A DNA stretch of 64,000 bases from Fomitopsis serialis (taxonomy: Eukaryota; Basidiomycota; Agaricomycetes; Polyporales; Fomitopsidaceae), in assembly GCF_022376445.1 (NCBI RefSeq), contig NW_025954962.1:558001-622000 (forward strand), written 5' to 3'. Positions within the stretch are counted from its first letter, which is position 1. The number at the start of each line of letters is the position of its first letter. The notes below the pieces were generated by a model. The model made no database searches. It had not been told where the DNA came from and was given only the letters and a program-made list of their open reading frames with translations. The translations under genes and the position numbers were made by a program. This document shows, piece by piece, positions 20,910 through 33,502 of this stretch.

Positions 20910-23211
20910 ATGGTCTCTGCTCTCTGGCACGCTTGTTCCGAGGGCAACCTCGAAAATGTCAACGACCTTCTCAAGGAGACATCGTATGCGGAGATCGAGA
21001 CCAAAGGTGTGTAGATCCGCCCGCGTGCGTGCTGCGAGTTTTTTTTCGTGCATGGCGTTCCGTCCAGATTCATCTTTCATTGACACGTTTCGCTTCCTAG
21101 ATCAAAACGGTGTGACGCCTCTCATCGAAGCGGTCAAGAATGGTCACGTCGAGGTCGTCAAGGCGCTCTTGGACAAAGGTGTGTATTCTGCATGCGTGGA
21201 ACGCTTTGCCTGGTCTTCATTACATACATCTCACCGTTTGGTGTTCAGGCGCGACCCCACAAACGCTTCCAGCGAAGGCCTCCCGGAGTCCTACACAGCG
21301 GATGCCACCATCTTGGAGCTGCTTGAGGTTGCGAAGAACAAGGTGAATGTGAACGGGACCGCGCTGCAGGAGACGAACTACTCGCACGACCCCAAATGGA
21401 TCCTAGTAAAGGCTACTATCCTCCCCCGCCTGGTGCCTACTATTACCCTGGCATGCCCATCGGTGCCCCGATGATGCCTGACGGCTCTGTCGCCTACTAT
21501 CCGCCTCCCCCGTCAGACCAGAACCCGGGTGGCATGGGCAACTTGCCTCCGCCCGAAGTGGCTCGCATGATACCTTGCAGATATTATCCTGCCTGCCGCT
21601 ACGGATCGTCTTGCATGTTTGCCCACCCTCAAGCCCCTTACCTGCAGGGCCCGTTACCTCCTCCAGCACAGTATCCCGCTCATTATGACCCTATGGCGCC
21701 CCCGCCGTACCCACCGCCCACGTATTACGCGGTGCCACCACCTTCTTTCCCTACTTCGCCTAATGGTGCACCAATGAATGTCATGTCCCCACCTCCAGGC
21801 GGCCACCCCGCACCTCCGCCCATGTCCCACTCTCGGTCAGCATCAGAGGTCGTATCTCCGGTGCAAGCTCCCTTCAGTCCCAATGGTGTGCCGCCGCCGA
21901 TGCCTTACGGCGTGCCTCCCATGTCGCCCACGTACGGGCATCCGGGTCAGGTACCTATCCCTGTCTCCATCCCTCCTCTTCCTCCTCTCAACGGCGGCCC
22001 GCAGTCTCCTCAACAGCAACAGGGGATGTACCCGCCCATGTCGCCTACAGCGCAGGGCGCCATGTCGGCTTACCCCGTGCAGAGGGATGCTCCTGGACCA
22101 TATGCGCCTCAGGGTAGGCTTTTCAACGGCTCTGTTGTTGATAGACTTGGTTCACATTCGTCTTCGTCAGCCCCGCAAGCGGACGGCTATGGTCCTGGGC
22201 CTGGCCCCATGCATAGGGATGGTATGTCCCACTACCGCCGGGGAGGTGCACGAAGACCGTCCTTCGGTGGTCCAGGTAGGAAGCCGCCCTGCCTGTTCTT
22301 CCCTGTCGGAAGGTGCAGGAACGGGTAAGTCGTTTCAGAAGCCGACACACACTCCCACGTCTTACGATGTTCTTCTCGCAGGGATGATTGTCGATTCCCC
22401 CATGTTATGCCGGAAAACCAGCTTCCGTACCACCCTGCACACCACCCACCTCATTTCGGAGGGCGAGGCGGGCATCGGTCGCGTCCTTCAATTCCCGTCA
22501 ATGGTGTGAATGGTGTAATGGTGTTAATGGTGTAATGGTGTTAATGGTTCGGCTCGCTCGAGGATAAGTTCTCTGCGATGACTGTGCAGGACGTACGTAG
22601 ATGTCTCTATTCGGTGTCTACCCCCGCTCACATTCAAACAGCAGCAGCAGCAGCCTGATGGCCAGCCGAACCATGTGCGCAGTGGCACCAACGAAACCAC
22701 TGCGACGTCAACGTCGAGCCGATCGCAATCCAGCGATCCCGGCAGCAGAAGAGGTCCTCCGGGCTACCGACCGAATCACGTTCCCAATGGTGTACGCCCG
22801 GACAAGAGGCCCATGCTATCGAAGCCTCAGCGTGTGCCCAATGCCGACGAATTCCCTGTCCTTACCAGTATCACTCCTCCTCTACGCAGCCCGGCTTTGT
22901 ATGGGCCCAATGGCAATGGCTGGGTGGGCCCGACGGCCGCGCAGATCCTTCAGGCGCCACCGCCTCGCAAGGATGGTCAGGTTTCTGTTCGTGGCACCAC
23001 GCCAGAACAGAGCGTGACCCGTCCGAGTTCAAAGGTATGAAAGATGATGATTCAGTATATCGGCGTGCATAACATTGTGTGCACTTTTTAGGATGGGAAG
23101 CCTGAGGTCAACGGTACCCAACCGGAACCCACCAGCAAGTTGCCTGTCTCGTTCGCTGCTGCTGCCACTGCCGCCCCAGACGCCGCCAAAGAAGTCGCCG
23201 TCACGGCCTAA
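20910..23211 (+). CDS. Ankyrin-repeat, tandem CCCH zinc-finger, Pro-rich protein
   Basis: The start at ATG 20910 gives MVSALWHACSEGNLENVNDL and, over three short exons, two ankyrin units (GVTPLIEAVKNGHVEVVKAL). There follows a Tyr/Pro-rich region (KGYYPPPPGAYYYPGMPIGA) with a first CCCH finger CRYYPACRYGSSCMFAH (C-x5-C-x5-C-x3-H), some 220 residues of Pro/Ser/Gly-rich sequence, and a second finger CLFFPVGRCRNGDDCRFPH (C-x7-C-x5-C-x3-H) split by an intron near 22328. CCCH fingers of this kind usually bind single-stranded RNA, so an mRNA-regulating role is likely but inferred. The C-terminal exon (WVGPTAAQILQAPPPRKDG) ends at TAA 23209-23211. The frame breaks near 21395, inside the repeat at 22500-22548 and near 22562; as written the protein would stop just after the second finger. 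Confidence 0.75.
22500..22548 (+). repeat. Coding minisatellite AATGGTGTN, units of 9 and 8 nt
   Basis: Units run 9, 8, 9, 8, 9 and 6 nt. In the 9-nt units the frame reads Asn-Gly-Val repeatedly. The two 8-nt units each shift the frame and produce a TAA at 22533-22535. They lie after the second CCCH finger. Confidence 0.85.
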
Positions 23212-23814
23212 AACGGACAAACCTTGTCCTGTGATCACATCTCTCGTGTCCTACGTCCTTCACCTCGTCACGACTACTCATATGTTCCCCGCGCATTATT
23301 CCGGGCTTTCTGTCGCTGTATTCTGTAAACTCTGTTCGTGCACTCGTCATCTCTATAGTGAGAGGACTCTCCGTCGCTGTCAGCATATTATTCGGACCCT
23401 CCACTCCACTCCGTCCATCGAGCATACATAGCTTCCTCACGGATCCTGCATGGTCTCTGCCTCTCTAGACTCCCTGTCCTCTCTGTGCTCTCCCTCTGCT
23501 TCATCTTGGTTATTCTTTCATCTCCGTTGTTGTCTTCGCTGTTGTGTTACAACTCAAAATTCGCCCGCTTCCAGCCAAGCCATATTGCGATTCATCCATT
23601 ACTGCAAAACAACCCGCTTACATTCATTTTCTTCATTCAGTCGCTGCTTCTATCACGTATACGTTACATTCGCGATAACTTATGCCGTGGCGGCACGCCT
23701 GCGAGGTCTGGTTACTACACTACTTTTTAATCCATCGATACAGCTGCAGGTATACGGTACCACGCCGTCAGCTGCATGTAATACTCTGTTGTCGGATTAA
23801 TCTCGCACCTAGAG
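23212..23814. other. Intergenic between convergent genes
   Basis: 603 bp, very pyrimidine-rich on the plus strand, with long runs of C and T-rich sequence. It fits a long 3' UTR of the ANK/CCCH gene plus that of ADE5,7. Open frames here have no recognisable content. Confidence 0.4.
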
Positions 23815-26663
23815 CTACACATTCCACGCATCCAGATTTTGCATGTGCACGCCGCTCCCGGTAGTGACCGCGCCGATCCGGTACACGTCGCGCTCGCCCG
23901 CGTCGCGCAGCAGCCGGATCACCGCATCGACGTTCTGCCCGTCGACAATGAGCACCATGCCGACACCGTTGTTGAACGTGCGTGCCATCTCGAGCGGCGC
24001 GACGCCGCCGTGCTGCATGAGGAAGCGGAAGACGGGTGGGAGCTCCCACGATGATGCATCGATATGGCATCCGAGGCCCTTGGGCAGAACGCGGGGGACG
24101 TTCTCGGTAAAGCCGCCGCCGGTGATGTGCGACATGCCCTTGATCAGGCCCGCCTGCGCGGCGCGGAGGAGGGGCTTGACGTAGATGCGGGTGGGCTCGA
24201 GGAGCGCGCGCCCGAGCGTTTGTTTTGCGTCCCAAGAACAAGGGCTTGCGTAGGTGAGCCCGGAGAGCGCGACGACTTTGCGGACGAGGGAGAAGCCGTT
24301 GGAGTGCAGGCCTGAGGATGGAACACCGAGGAGCACGTCGCCCTCGACGATGTTGGGCTGGGGTAGGATGAGATGACGCTCGACTGCGCCGACCGCAAAG
24401 CCTGCAAGGTCGTAGTCCCCTGCAAACGATTGCTTAACGATGATAAATTAAGTGAGGAGTTGACAAACCATCGAGATACATCCCAGGCATCTCTGCGGTC
24501 TCTCCTCCGATGAGAGCACATCCAGCTTGTCTGCAGCCTTCTGCGACACCTTTGATGACTTCGGTCGCGACTGGCACGTCTAGCTTGCTGCATGCGTAGT
24601 AGTCTAAGAAATACAGTGGCTCCGCGCCCTGGACAAGCAAGTCGTTCACCGACATCGCAACCAAGTCGATCCCTATCCTCGGCTGTGAGCCACTGTGAAT
24701 CTGCACATGCTAAGTGAGACGCACCGACGGTGTCGTGAATACCAGCGTCCATCGCCACACGAAGCTTGGTCCCGACGCCATCTGTACCACTTACGAGCAC
24801 AGGGTCGGTGTACCCAACCGCCTTCAGGTCGAACACGCCACCAAACCCGCCAATCTCCGCGTCCGCACCCGCCCGGCGCGTCGAGCGGACGAGCGGCTTT
24901 ATCGCGTCGACGAGCGAGTTGCCCGCGTCCACCGAGACGCCCGCCTGCGCGTACGTCAGGCCCGGCTTGCTTGCGGCCGCGGCGAGCGCGCTGAAGACGA
25001 GGGAGGGGACGCGAGGTCAGTAGGTTATTGTGGGCTGGCGTTATGTGTCACTCGCCGGTGCCCGATGTCCCGTCTGTACACCTTCCCTGAAAATGACACT
25101 TTTTCGACGCCCGCGTACGCCAGGTCGAGCGCCTCGCGCAGTGTAGGCGCGTAGGCGGATACGGCCATGACCCGTCCTCCAGACGTGACGACCTCATCGC
25201 CCTTCTGTGTCGTACCGGCGTGAAATGCCACAACGCCTGTGCGGAGTGAGTGTCATTTCGCACATGCGTAATTGAATATGTACCTGAGGGCAATTCGCCG
25301 ACAGTAATTTGGTTGCCTTTGGCATAGCTGCCCGGATAGCCCTCGGAGGCGAGGATAACGGAGACACCAAAGCCCGGTCGCGTGTTTACCTGCACGGAAT
25401 CAAGACGACGCTCGGCACAGGCCTACGGATGCCTGGACTGAGTATCAGCGCCCAGGGACCTGAGCAAATGATCTTACGAGCAAGACAGCGGCGAGGTCGG
25501 TGTCTTCGCTGAGAAGGAGCATCAACGCCTCGGTCTCCGGGTCTCCAAAGCGCACGTTGTACTCGAGCACCTTGGGGCCGGAGGGCGTCAGCATGAGCCC
25601 CGTGAACAGCATGCCGATGAATGGGAAGCCTGGCGTGTATGTGCGTCTCAGAGAATGCCGGGTGTTCATCGGTACCGGGACACGCACCCTCCTTGCGCAT
25701 CCCCGCGATGGTAGGCTGCAAGACTTCTTTCATAATTTGGTTCATGACGGCAGGCGTCGCAACAGGAGCGGGTGCGTATGCGCCCATACCACCCGTGTTC
25801 GGGCCCGTGTCGCCCTCACCGATGCGCTTGTGGTCCTGTGCAGCCGGGAGGGGCACGATGGTGTATCCGTCTGCGAACGCGAGCACAGAGACCTCAGGGC
25901 CTGTGAGCAGCTCCTCAACCACAACCTCGCTCCCTGAGATGGAACACAAATATATTATTCTTCAAGGCATAATGTACACATCGGGCGGGGCGCGGACCTG
26001 CTGCTCCGAACACATGATCGACCATCATCTCGCGCAAGCCGGCAATCGCGTCGTCGAGAGTCTCCGGGATGAGCACGCCCTTGCCGGCGGCCAGGCCGCT
26101 GGCCTTGAGGACGGTCTTGAAGCCGCAGGTCTTGACGTACTCGATGGCTTGGTCGACCTCTTCCGCCTTGAAGACCCTGAATTGCGCAGTAGGAATTTTG
26201 TGCCGCGCCATGAAATCCTTGGAAAACGCCTTTGAGCCTTCCATGCGGGCAGCCAAGGCGGAGGGGCCAAAGACGGGGATGCCGACTGATCGCAGTACGC
26301 TTGGTATTGGCACACATGTGGTTGATATTGAGCGAGACAGTTACCTTTGCGGAAGTGCTCCTCGATGCCATCGACGAGGGGCTGCTCCGGACCAGGGAGG
26401 ACGAGGGAGACCTTCGGATTGCGGGGTGTGAACCGAGAAGCTCAAGCGGGTGGGTGAAAACGTACGCTGTTAGCGACCGCGAAATGGACAAGAGCGGGGA
26501 AGTCTGTTGCCGAGATATCGACGTTGGTGGTCTTACGCTCGTGCGCAGTCCCGCCGTTCCCAGGGCAGACAAAGATGCGGTCGACGAGGGGCGAGCGGGC
26601 GAGACGCCATGCGAGTGCGTGCTCGCGGCCGCCGCTGCCGACGACGAGGACGCGGAGAGACAT
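23815..26663 (-). CDS. ADE5,7: GAR synthetase / AIR synthetase, bifunctional
   Basis: Catalyses steps 2 and 5 of purine synthesis: phosphoribosylamine-glycine ligase and phosphoribosylformylglycinamidine cyclo-ligase. ATG 26663 starts [20 protein letters not shown], the GARS N-domain. The ATP-grasp part shows [39 protein letters not shown] and [20 protein letters not shown], with [19 protein letters not shown] as the metal-binding segment. The AIRS half begins near 25000 with [20 protein letters not shown], then [50 protein letters not shown] and [18 protein letters not shown]; it ends MQNLDAWNV. Several introns of 50-60 nt interrupt the gene and no frame break was needed. The fused order is that of fungal ADE5,7. 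Confidence 0.93.
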
Positions 26664-27092
26664 GGGGGAGAGGTCGAGTGGATGTGGCAAAGACGGTGGC
26701 CAAGCTGGCCAAATTAATTTCGAGGCCCCCAGGGACCGCGGGACACGCGGCGGCGGCAGGGGAGGGAACGAGGCAGGCTGGACGGCAGAAGAGGTTGCAC
26801 CGGGGTCAAGTGCAGCGTCGCCGTGTTCGCGCTGTTCTTTGTTCGATAGGTCGTTCGTTCCCCACCGTCGCCGTGCGATAGCATATCGCCCACGCACTAG
26901 TCTTCGCTTGCCATCGCTCGCCATGCGATGGCATGAACAACAGGCAAGTCGTATCAGCCCGGTCCCATCACGTTTCGCTTCCTTTTAGCCGGCGCGCTCA
27001 CTTCCACACAGTCGCGAGTTCGGCAACCGCTCCCTCATTCTCCTCCACCACCACCTCCATCCACCTCGTCCGCCCGTCCTCCCTCCAGCACC
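26664..27092. promoter_or_regulatory. Divergent promoter region, ADE5,7 / 27093 gene
   Basis: 429 bp between head-to-head genes. The half next to ATG 27093 is CT-rich (CCTCCCTCCAGCACC). No TATA-like element and no clear binding-site dyad was seen. Confidence 0.45.
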
Positions 27093-30000
27093 ATGGGCGT
27101 AGGCGCGAGAATCCTCGGCCGCGGCAAGTCGCAGACAAAGGCTAATGGAGGGAAAGGCCCTTTGTCGCGCAAGGCTCCCCCCAAGAACGCGGACCCGTCC
27201 ATCCCCTCCCTCTCCGAGAAGCCTTCCCCCACGCCCTCCGAGTCCCGCAGCAGCACCAGTGGCAACGACAAGGACTCCTCCTCCCTCCGCAGTGACGACC
27301 AACACTACTACAGCCGCCTCTTTTCCCATCTGCCACCCAACTCTCTCATTCCCGATGCCCTCGCCGAGCTCCCACCATGGTTCAAGACTGACACCGAGGC
27401 TTGGAATGTCGCCTCGTTGATTTCATTCAGGTCGCGGTACCCCATGCACAATCCGGCAGGCCCCCGTTGGTACCAGAACGTCCATCTCTTGGCTCCTACA
27501 GAGAATCAAACGTCTCAGTTTTCTGCCTCTTTCCCTCCCATACCTACCGCCGCGGAGCGTTCCCAGGAGTCGACACGCTTGCGCACGCCGTCCGCGTCGC
27601 CGCTGCCGACACCCAACTCTTCTCAGCTGCGCATTGTCGATCCCACTGGCCGCGTCAGGACGCGTAAGATCTCGCAGACTGATAATGTCGACATGCTCGA
27701 CGGCACCGACCCTTGGGGTCAGCAGTGGCACCACGACTCGCCCTACGATATCGGTGGATTGAATCACGATGCGTCGCCCGAGACAGAGGTACGTCAGTGC
27801 ACGCTCTCTTTCCAGGCCTTCATTTACGTGGCTCCAGGATCGTCGGAGAAGTCTCACTATCGGGAATCGTCACAAGAGTGTGACGCCCTCTCCGTTGTCC
27901 CAGTCGACGTCTGCCGTGCACCTGCACATGCCAGAACCGATGGGCGCAGATCTGCCTCGTCGCATGAGCAAACGACGCAAGCCGTTCAGTGGCTTGTTTG
28001 GTTCTCAGAGCCAAGACAACTTCCACCCGAAGCACGCGTCCGCCCCGCACGAGCCTCCCTCCCCCCTTACTACGGAGAGTGTGCAGCGTCAGAATGTGCT
28101 CCGTCGTAGGTCGACGGCGGGCCCGCCGCCGCCTTCGCCCTCCGCCTTGCTCAGCGCGGACATGGCGTCCGGCAAGAAAGAGAAACACACGAGCTTTATG
28201 GGCCGCCTTGCGCGACGATTCAGTGTCATGCGTAAGCCCGATCCAGTGCAGACTGCAAACGGTATCGGCGGTGATTCTCCCCTTGATGGCGCTAATGCTG
28301 AGTCCAGCGCGGCGGCAGAGCAGGTCAATGACAATGCCGACAGCACCCGCACGCCGGACCCCTCGAGGCGCGTACCTGCGCCAGCAGTAACTGGTGATCC
28401 TTCTACCGAGGCGGACCGTGTGCAGTCGAGTGCCCTATACTCTGCCGACGATGAGGAGCCTGTCCCGAGTAAACTCACCGTCGTCAACCCGGACGAGCCT
28501 GACAGCTCGGTGGGTGCGTCGCCCGTTCAGCTGGCTGCTACAGTGCCGTCCGAATCATCTGCTGCGGACACCGAATCATCTTCCAAGGCGGATGCGGATG
28601 TTTCTGAGATGGATGACCGTTCTGAGGGCACGGACACCCCTGCGGCTGCTTCCCGCGCGACGATCACCGAGACTCCTGCATCGCCCTCGACGATTCCGTC
28701 AACGTCCCAAGAGCCAGTCTCGCCGTTGCAAATCCCTTCGCTCTCGCCCTCGCTACCTCTCCCAGAGTTGCCCCAGCAGTCGTTGGCCGCCGCGTTGAAC
28801 CTCGACCACTCGTTGCCTCCTACGCCCCGGACAGAGAGGCCTCTGTCTCTCGTGTCCGAGCGGACAGAGCCGTCCACGGCCTTCCTGTCTTCGCCACGCA
28901 CCCAGACGCAGGAGACGAACTTCTCCAGCTCCAGTACCAACTTGACTGCGTACGCACCTTCCTCTGTGACCACTCCTGATGACCCGTCGCTTGTCCGTGC
29001 CTCGATCGTCGCGAATCCTCCGACCCCGCATGTGCGGCCCATGGTGATCTTCCCGTCCGCGAAGGCGACACAGGTTCCAATGTCGTCGTCTCCCGTCGAG
29101 ATGTCACCCAAGCCTCGCGAGGGCTCGCCAAAGAAGGAGGGCCACCACAAGTCGTCCAGCACGACGAAGCGGAGGGAGACCGAGACGTACACGCTGGTGC
29201 GCAGCCCGTCGGGCACCGCGCGTGCAGCAGGGGACGTGATCACGGCGATGGGGGAACAGTGGGAGCTGGTCTCGTCGCAGGCTGAAGAGGGCTCGCGGAA
29301 GAGCCGGAGGAAGGAGCGAAGCGGGTCCAAGGAGGTCGAGAGCCCCATCCGAGAGGAAGGCGAGTATCACCACCATAAGCGGCAGCGCTCTGTCAACGAG
29401 CAGCGCCCCGCTGCGGAGCCGATGACGGCGTCCTCCAGCAGGTCGACGCGCACGCCGAGTGTGGACACTGAGCGGCGCCCGCATGGGACCGTCTCTTCAC
29501 GCAAGGAGCGTCGTTCGTCCTCGAAGCATAGGGAGAGCGATGCCGATGCTGGCCACTCTGTGAAGGCTACTTCGGTTCCGAACCCTCACCACCCTTACCG
29601 TCACGAACGGGCTCTGTCTGCCGGTGCGCGTCCGGCATCTGACCTGCAGTTTGACCCAATGGTCCTCAAGGCTAAGGACGCCTGGGAGCAGGACAGGCTC
29701 TGGAAGGCCAACAGCGTGTCGTACGGCCCTGACGGCATTCCTATCGTGTCTACGCCCCCTACGATCGGCGACGGCTCGCGCACATCGACCGTCGTCAGTG
29801 CCGACATGCAGATGGCCGGTGCCATCCCCAGCACGAGCGACCTGTACCTGCACCGCGCCACGACGCTTCCCTCCCCTCATACCCCCGCGCCTCCGCACGG
29901 CTCCAGCCATACGTACTTCACGATCGGCCCGTACCAGGGTAGCCACACCATTCCCCCTGTCTACGTGCCCAACGTCGCCCCCTCCGCGCAGAACCCCTCT

Positions 30001-30228
30001 GCACCAGGCAGGCGGCGCCAAGTTTCTCGCTCCTTCTCTGAACGTGTGCCATTCTCCATCAACGACAAGAGGAACGACCCGCCTTCCCTCACGCGCAACT
30101 ACATTGGCAATCCGCTCCCGGACCCGCCCCGCATCTCACCTTTCCAAGCCGCCCCGCTACCGCCCTCGCTCGTGGCCCCGTTGGGGAGCGCGAACGCACA
30201 GTACGCCGGCGTGCCGACACGATACTAA
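27093..30228 (+). CDS. Large disordered Ser/Pro-rich protein with WHHDSPY motif
   Basis: Two exons joined by a 49-nt intron (27789-27837) give 1,028 residues with no frame break. The first exon starts MGVGARILGRGKSQTKANGG and holds a short conserved-looking block, HYYSRLFSHLPPNSLIPDAL and LPPWFKTDTEAWNVASLISF, then around residue 200 the motif VDMLDGTDPWGQQWHHDSPY. The rest is low-complexity Ser/Thr/Pro/Glu sequence with basic patches (KRRKPFSGLFGSQS, FMGRLARRFSVMRK) and a more ordered C-terminal part (DLQFDPMVLKAKDAWEQDRL, then a Pro-rich end). The WHHxSPY block resembles the core of the fungal Pal1 cell-morphology family as I remember it; this needs a profile search. No signal peptide or membrane segment is visible. 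A cortical or scaffold role is a guess. Confidence 0.8.
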
Positions 30229-30757
30229 CCGACCTTTTATACCACCTCTCGCACTCATATCTCTGACACTGCACCTCATATTTCAAGGACCTCCCTAATA
30301 GACTTCAATCCTTTGACCGCATCCTATGCACTCATTTTCTCCGCTTTTCCACTTCTGGCTCACTGCCGCCCTAGCTAGCTATCACGCTCTTGACTCAATC
30401 GTTCCTGCTTGTAATCGGGACGCTTCTCAGATAGAAGAGGGGTTTTGACAAGTGCTGTATCTCACTCTGGATTCTGCATGCATCTCCTGGTCCGTCCGTA
30501 GTTAGTCACGATAAAGCGATGTTACGTTGCACCGTTAGCTTTAGCATTGGTTGAATTGCAGGCGTTGCACGTAAAGTACCCAAACTTAGACAGACGTGAC
30601 GAGCGACAACATTGTGAGGTATCGAGGGAGACTTGTATGTAATATAGTTACAGATGGATGACAATGACACATGGAACCCACAGGCCCGCATACAGACCAG
30701 AATAAACAGTCAGATAGACAAACAATTCGAGCTCCTGAGAAACGCAGGTCCACGCGG
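30229..30757. other. Intergenic between convergent genes
   Basis: 529 bp without a recognisable gene. The first part is T-rich and likely 3' UTR of the 27093 gene; the rest follows the stop of the minus-strand gene at 30758. Confidence 0.4.
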
Positions 30758-33502
30758 CTAGTCCGCGCCATGCTTATAAGGGTCAATGGGGAACGTCGTC
30801 TCGGGGTAGTCGTTCCACTGGTGGTCGCCGTCGAGGAACCGGCGGAGGCGGACGACCTGGTTGCATAAGTAGAGGACGATGATCTGCATGTCGACCTTGA
30901 GGTTCGTTTGAGCAACTTGACGATCTCCTCGCACGTCCGGAGCGCCTGCGTGCGCGTCGCGACGAACATGTTGCCCTCGAAGCCGAGGCCCTTCAGGGCG
31001 TCGATCATCTCGCTGAACTCGGAGCTCCACGCGAGGACGCCGAGCTGGTTTGCGGATCGCAGGCAGTCAGCGGATGGGCTCCGCGATGTTATCGAGACTA
31101 GCACTCACTTGGCCATACTGCTTGTATTTTGAATAGAGGACATTGGGGGCACTCTTCAGCGCGAAATCAAACATCGCGTTTGATGCATGGCCGCCTGGTC
31201 GGGCATCTCAGGCATAGACGGCGGTGGCGCGGGCTAGAATAACGGCAGCATCTGATCAGCCACAGGACACCCGCAGGGAAGCACGGCACGACAAACACAC
31301 CTCAGGCCGCGGAGGGGGATCCTTGAACCACTCATAGCCGGAGTAGTCGTAGTCTTCGCCCCATCGACGGTGTCGGCAGGCTTGTTGTACGTAGTAGTCA
31401 TCGCGGATATGATGCTTGGGTCGCGGATAGCAGCTAGCAGATGCGCGGGGATGTCGATGGGAAGCTCGCCGGGTGCGGACTCCTGCGGGGCGGGTTGGTT
31501 TGGGATAAAGATACGGAGCGAAGGCCTCGGGGCTTCGGTGCAAGGGCAGCTGGGTCTAAGGTCCGAGAAAGACGGGCGTCAGAGGGTTCTGGAAGGACGC
31601 GGGAGGCGTGGTATGTGAAAGCAGGAGAGGGTACCGGCCGCGGTCAGGACATACACGAGGACGACACGATGCGGGTGGCGTACCAGAGTAAAGTGGCTCG
31701 GAATCTGGAAGAGCTAGGTGTGCCTGGGGTCCTGGCGAGGGGTTGGAGAAGAGGACGATGAGAGAAGATCGCTGATGCAGAATGTAACGCGGCCAGGTCA
31801 GCAGTCAATACATAGCGCAGGCGCGTCATAGGCTAAGAACAGCTCACCTGCGAGTGCGCGGTACCGGGGCCAAGGGAGGTGTATGCAAAGAGGAAGCGCG
31901 CGTTTCCGGAGTCGGTGAGGGATCGGCGGGACTGGGTCACAGAGAGACGATTGGTGGCGACGGACGGAGGACGCGAACGGGCGTAGAAGGACGATCGGAC
32001 TGGCGATGCTGCGTTCGAAGCGACGAAGAGCGTGACGGAGGACGACGTGGAACGCGGGCTTTCTGGTACGTCCGGGTAGTCAGCACACGACTGAATGCTC
32101 GCTCGGTGAGTTGCTGGAATGGGGGCAATAGGACCGGGCAGACTTACCTGGGACTCGGCGAGACTGGTCCTGGAGTGGACAGGAAGAAGGGACCGCGGGA
32201 GGATATGTAGTGGTCGAGGTGAAGGTGGAGGAACAGGGATGGGATCCGGTGAAAGAGGGGAGCCTGCGACGAAGTGTCTTTCTCTGCGTAGAACTCAAGG
32301 TCCTTGACGTTACGAGAAAGCCACGAAGGTGACGGGGGAGGTAGAGGCGAGGCGGCAGGCGAATATCCGATGATAGTAGAGGTTCGCGCAGATGTAGTTA
32401 ATTCACGGGATCAACGCGCTCGTAGCGGTATACCTGGAGGTGGGAGATGTATTTGGAGAGGTAAGGCTCAAACTGTTGAACAGCCTGAAGAGGTGATTGG
32501 GGTTCCTTGGGCGGTACAGCAGGGGGAAGTGGTGATTCCTCTTCCTCGTCTTCCTCGAGACGGGCGCACAGTTGAAGTGATCGAATGAGAGCTCCGGAAG
32601 GTAGTCGGTGACGACTTCGGCGACGACAGGACGAGGTGGTAAGGGCTCAGGGAGGGGCGGCTGTCGTTCGGTGACTGAAGACTTTCGAGAGCCGAATATG
32701 TGGAGTTTCGAAAGACTCTTGAGGCGTTTCAAAGACCTGATCGAGCGGATGCTACTCTGGTCGGAGACGAGGGTAGAGGAAGAAGAGCAAGGCGCGTCGC
32801 GTTGCGAATTGCTGCAACTCTCGGAGCACTCAACGACCGCTTGCAGCGAGGTGCGTAGCTCCGGGAACTCGTACTCGCAGGGAGATTCGACCTTGCGAAA
32901 CGGGTCCTCGTCGTAGAAGGCAGAGGAAGTGTCCTCTACTGGAGCGGTGTCAGTGGAAGACCGAGCACGGGAGGTTGGGGAGACTGAAGGCGGAGGCGAT
33001 GCAGGCGCGAGCGGGGAGCGCTCTGGCTGAAGTGAGTAATGCGGTTGACTTGGACTGGATGCTGGGGAACGTTCAGACGCTCTCCGGGGCCGCTTGAGCG
33101 ATAGTCGCGAGAGCTTCCTGAACCTGTCTCGGGATCTCGAGAGGATGGACGGCTGAGCTTGGTAGTCTATTCGAGTCTGGTAAGAAAGACCTGGTATATG
33201 CGGGAAAGCAGAAACACACCGGTGGTCGGGAAGGCAAATGCTGGATCGGCGAGGAGAAGCGTACGGCGGAACTCGTCGTACGAGATCTGTTCAAATTCGT
33301 CTGACCACGACGTCGGCCGCGTGAAAGACTCTTCGGGGAGAGGAGGTAAGGCTCGGGCAGGCGGAGGCGGGCGTCGGTGATGGCCTGTAAAGGTCGTCAG
33401 TGCGGTGGATGATGAGTTTGCGAGGAGCTTCGCGGAGGCACGCAGCGAGCCGGGGAGGCTGGGTGCGAGTCGCGAGGGAGTGCGATGGCTGGATGAATGC
33501 AT
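30758..33502 (-). CDS. Uncharacterised Ser/Pro-rich protein, conserved-looking C-terminus
   Basis: From ATG 33502 (MHSSSHRTPSRLAPSLPGSL) the sequence gives WSDEFEQISYDEFRRTLLLA, then Ser/Pro-rich stretches including IRSIRSLKRLKSLSKLHIFG and an acidic run EEDEEEESPLPPAVPPKEPQ. Introns opening GTGTGT (near 33240), GTATAC (near 32430), GTAAGT (near 32150) and GTGAGC (near 31855) look real. The C-terminal part is compact and non-repetitive: ELPIDIPAHLLAAIRDPSII, GEDYDYSGYEWFKDPPPRPE, NAMFDFALKSAPNVLYSKYK, LGVLAWSSEFSEMIDALKGL, CEEIVKLLK and VDMQIIVLYLCNQVVRLRRF, ending PIDPYKHGAD. These have the look of a folded helical domain, but I cannot name it. Frame breaks are needed near 32560 and probably near 31370 and 31190. 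Exon limits between 31860 and 31540 are unclear. Confidence 0.6.

Noticed and set aside
28527..29348. 273-codon frame on the minus strand
   Set aside because: Exact antisense of the Ser/Pro-rich exon of the 27093 gene; biased codon use there opens the other strand.
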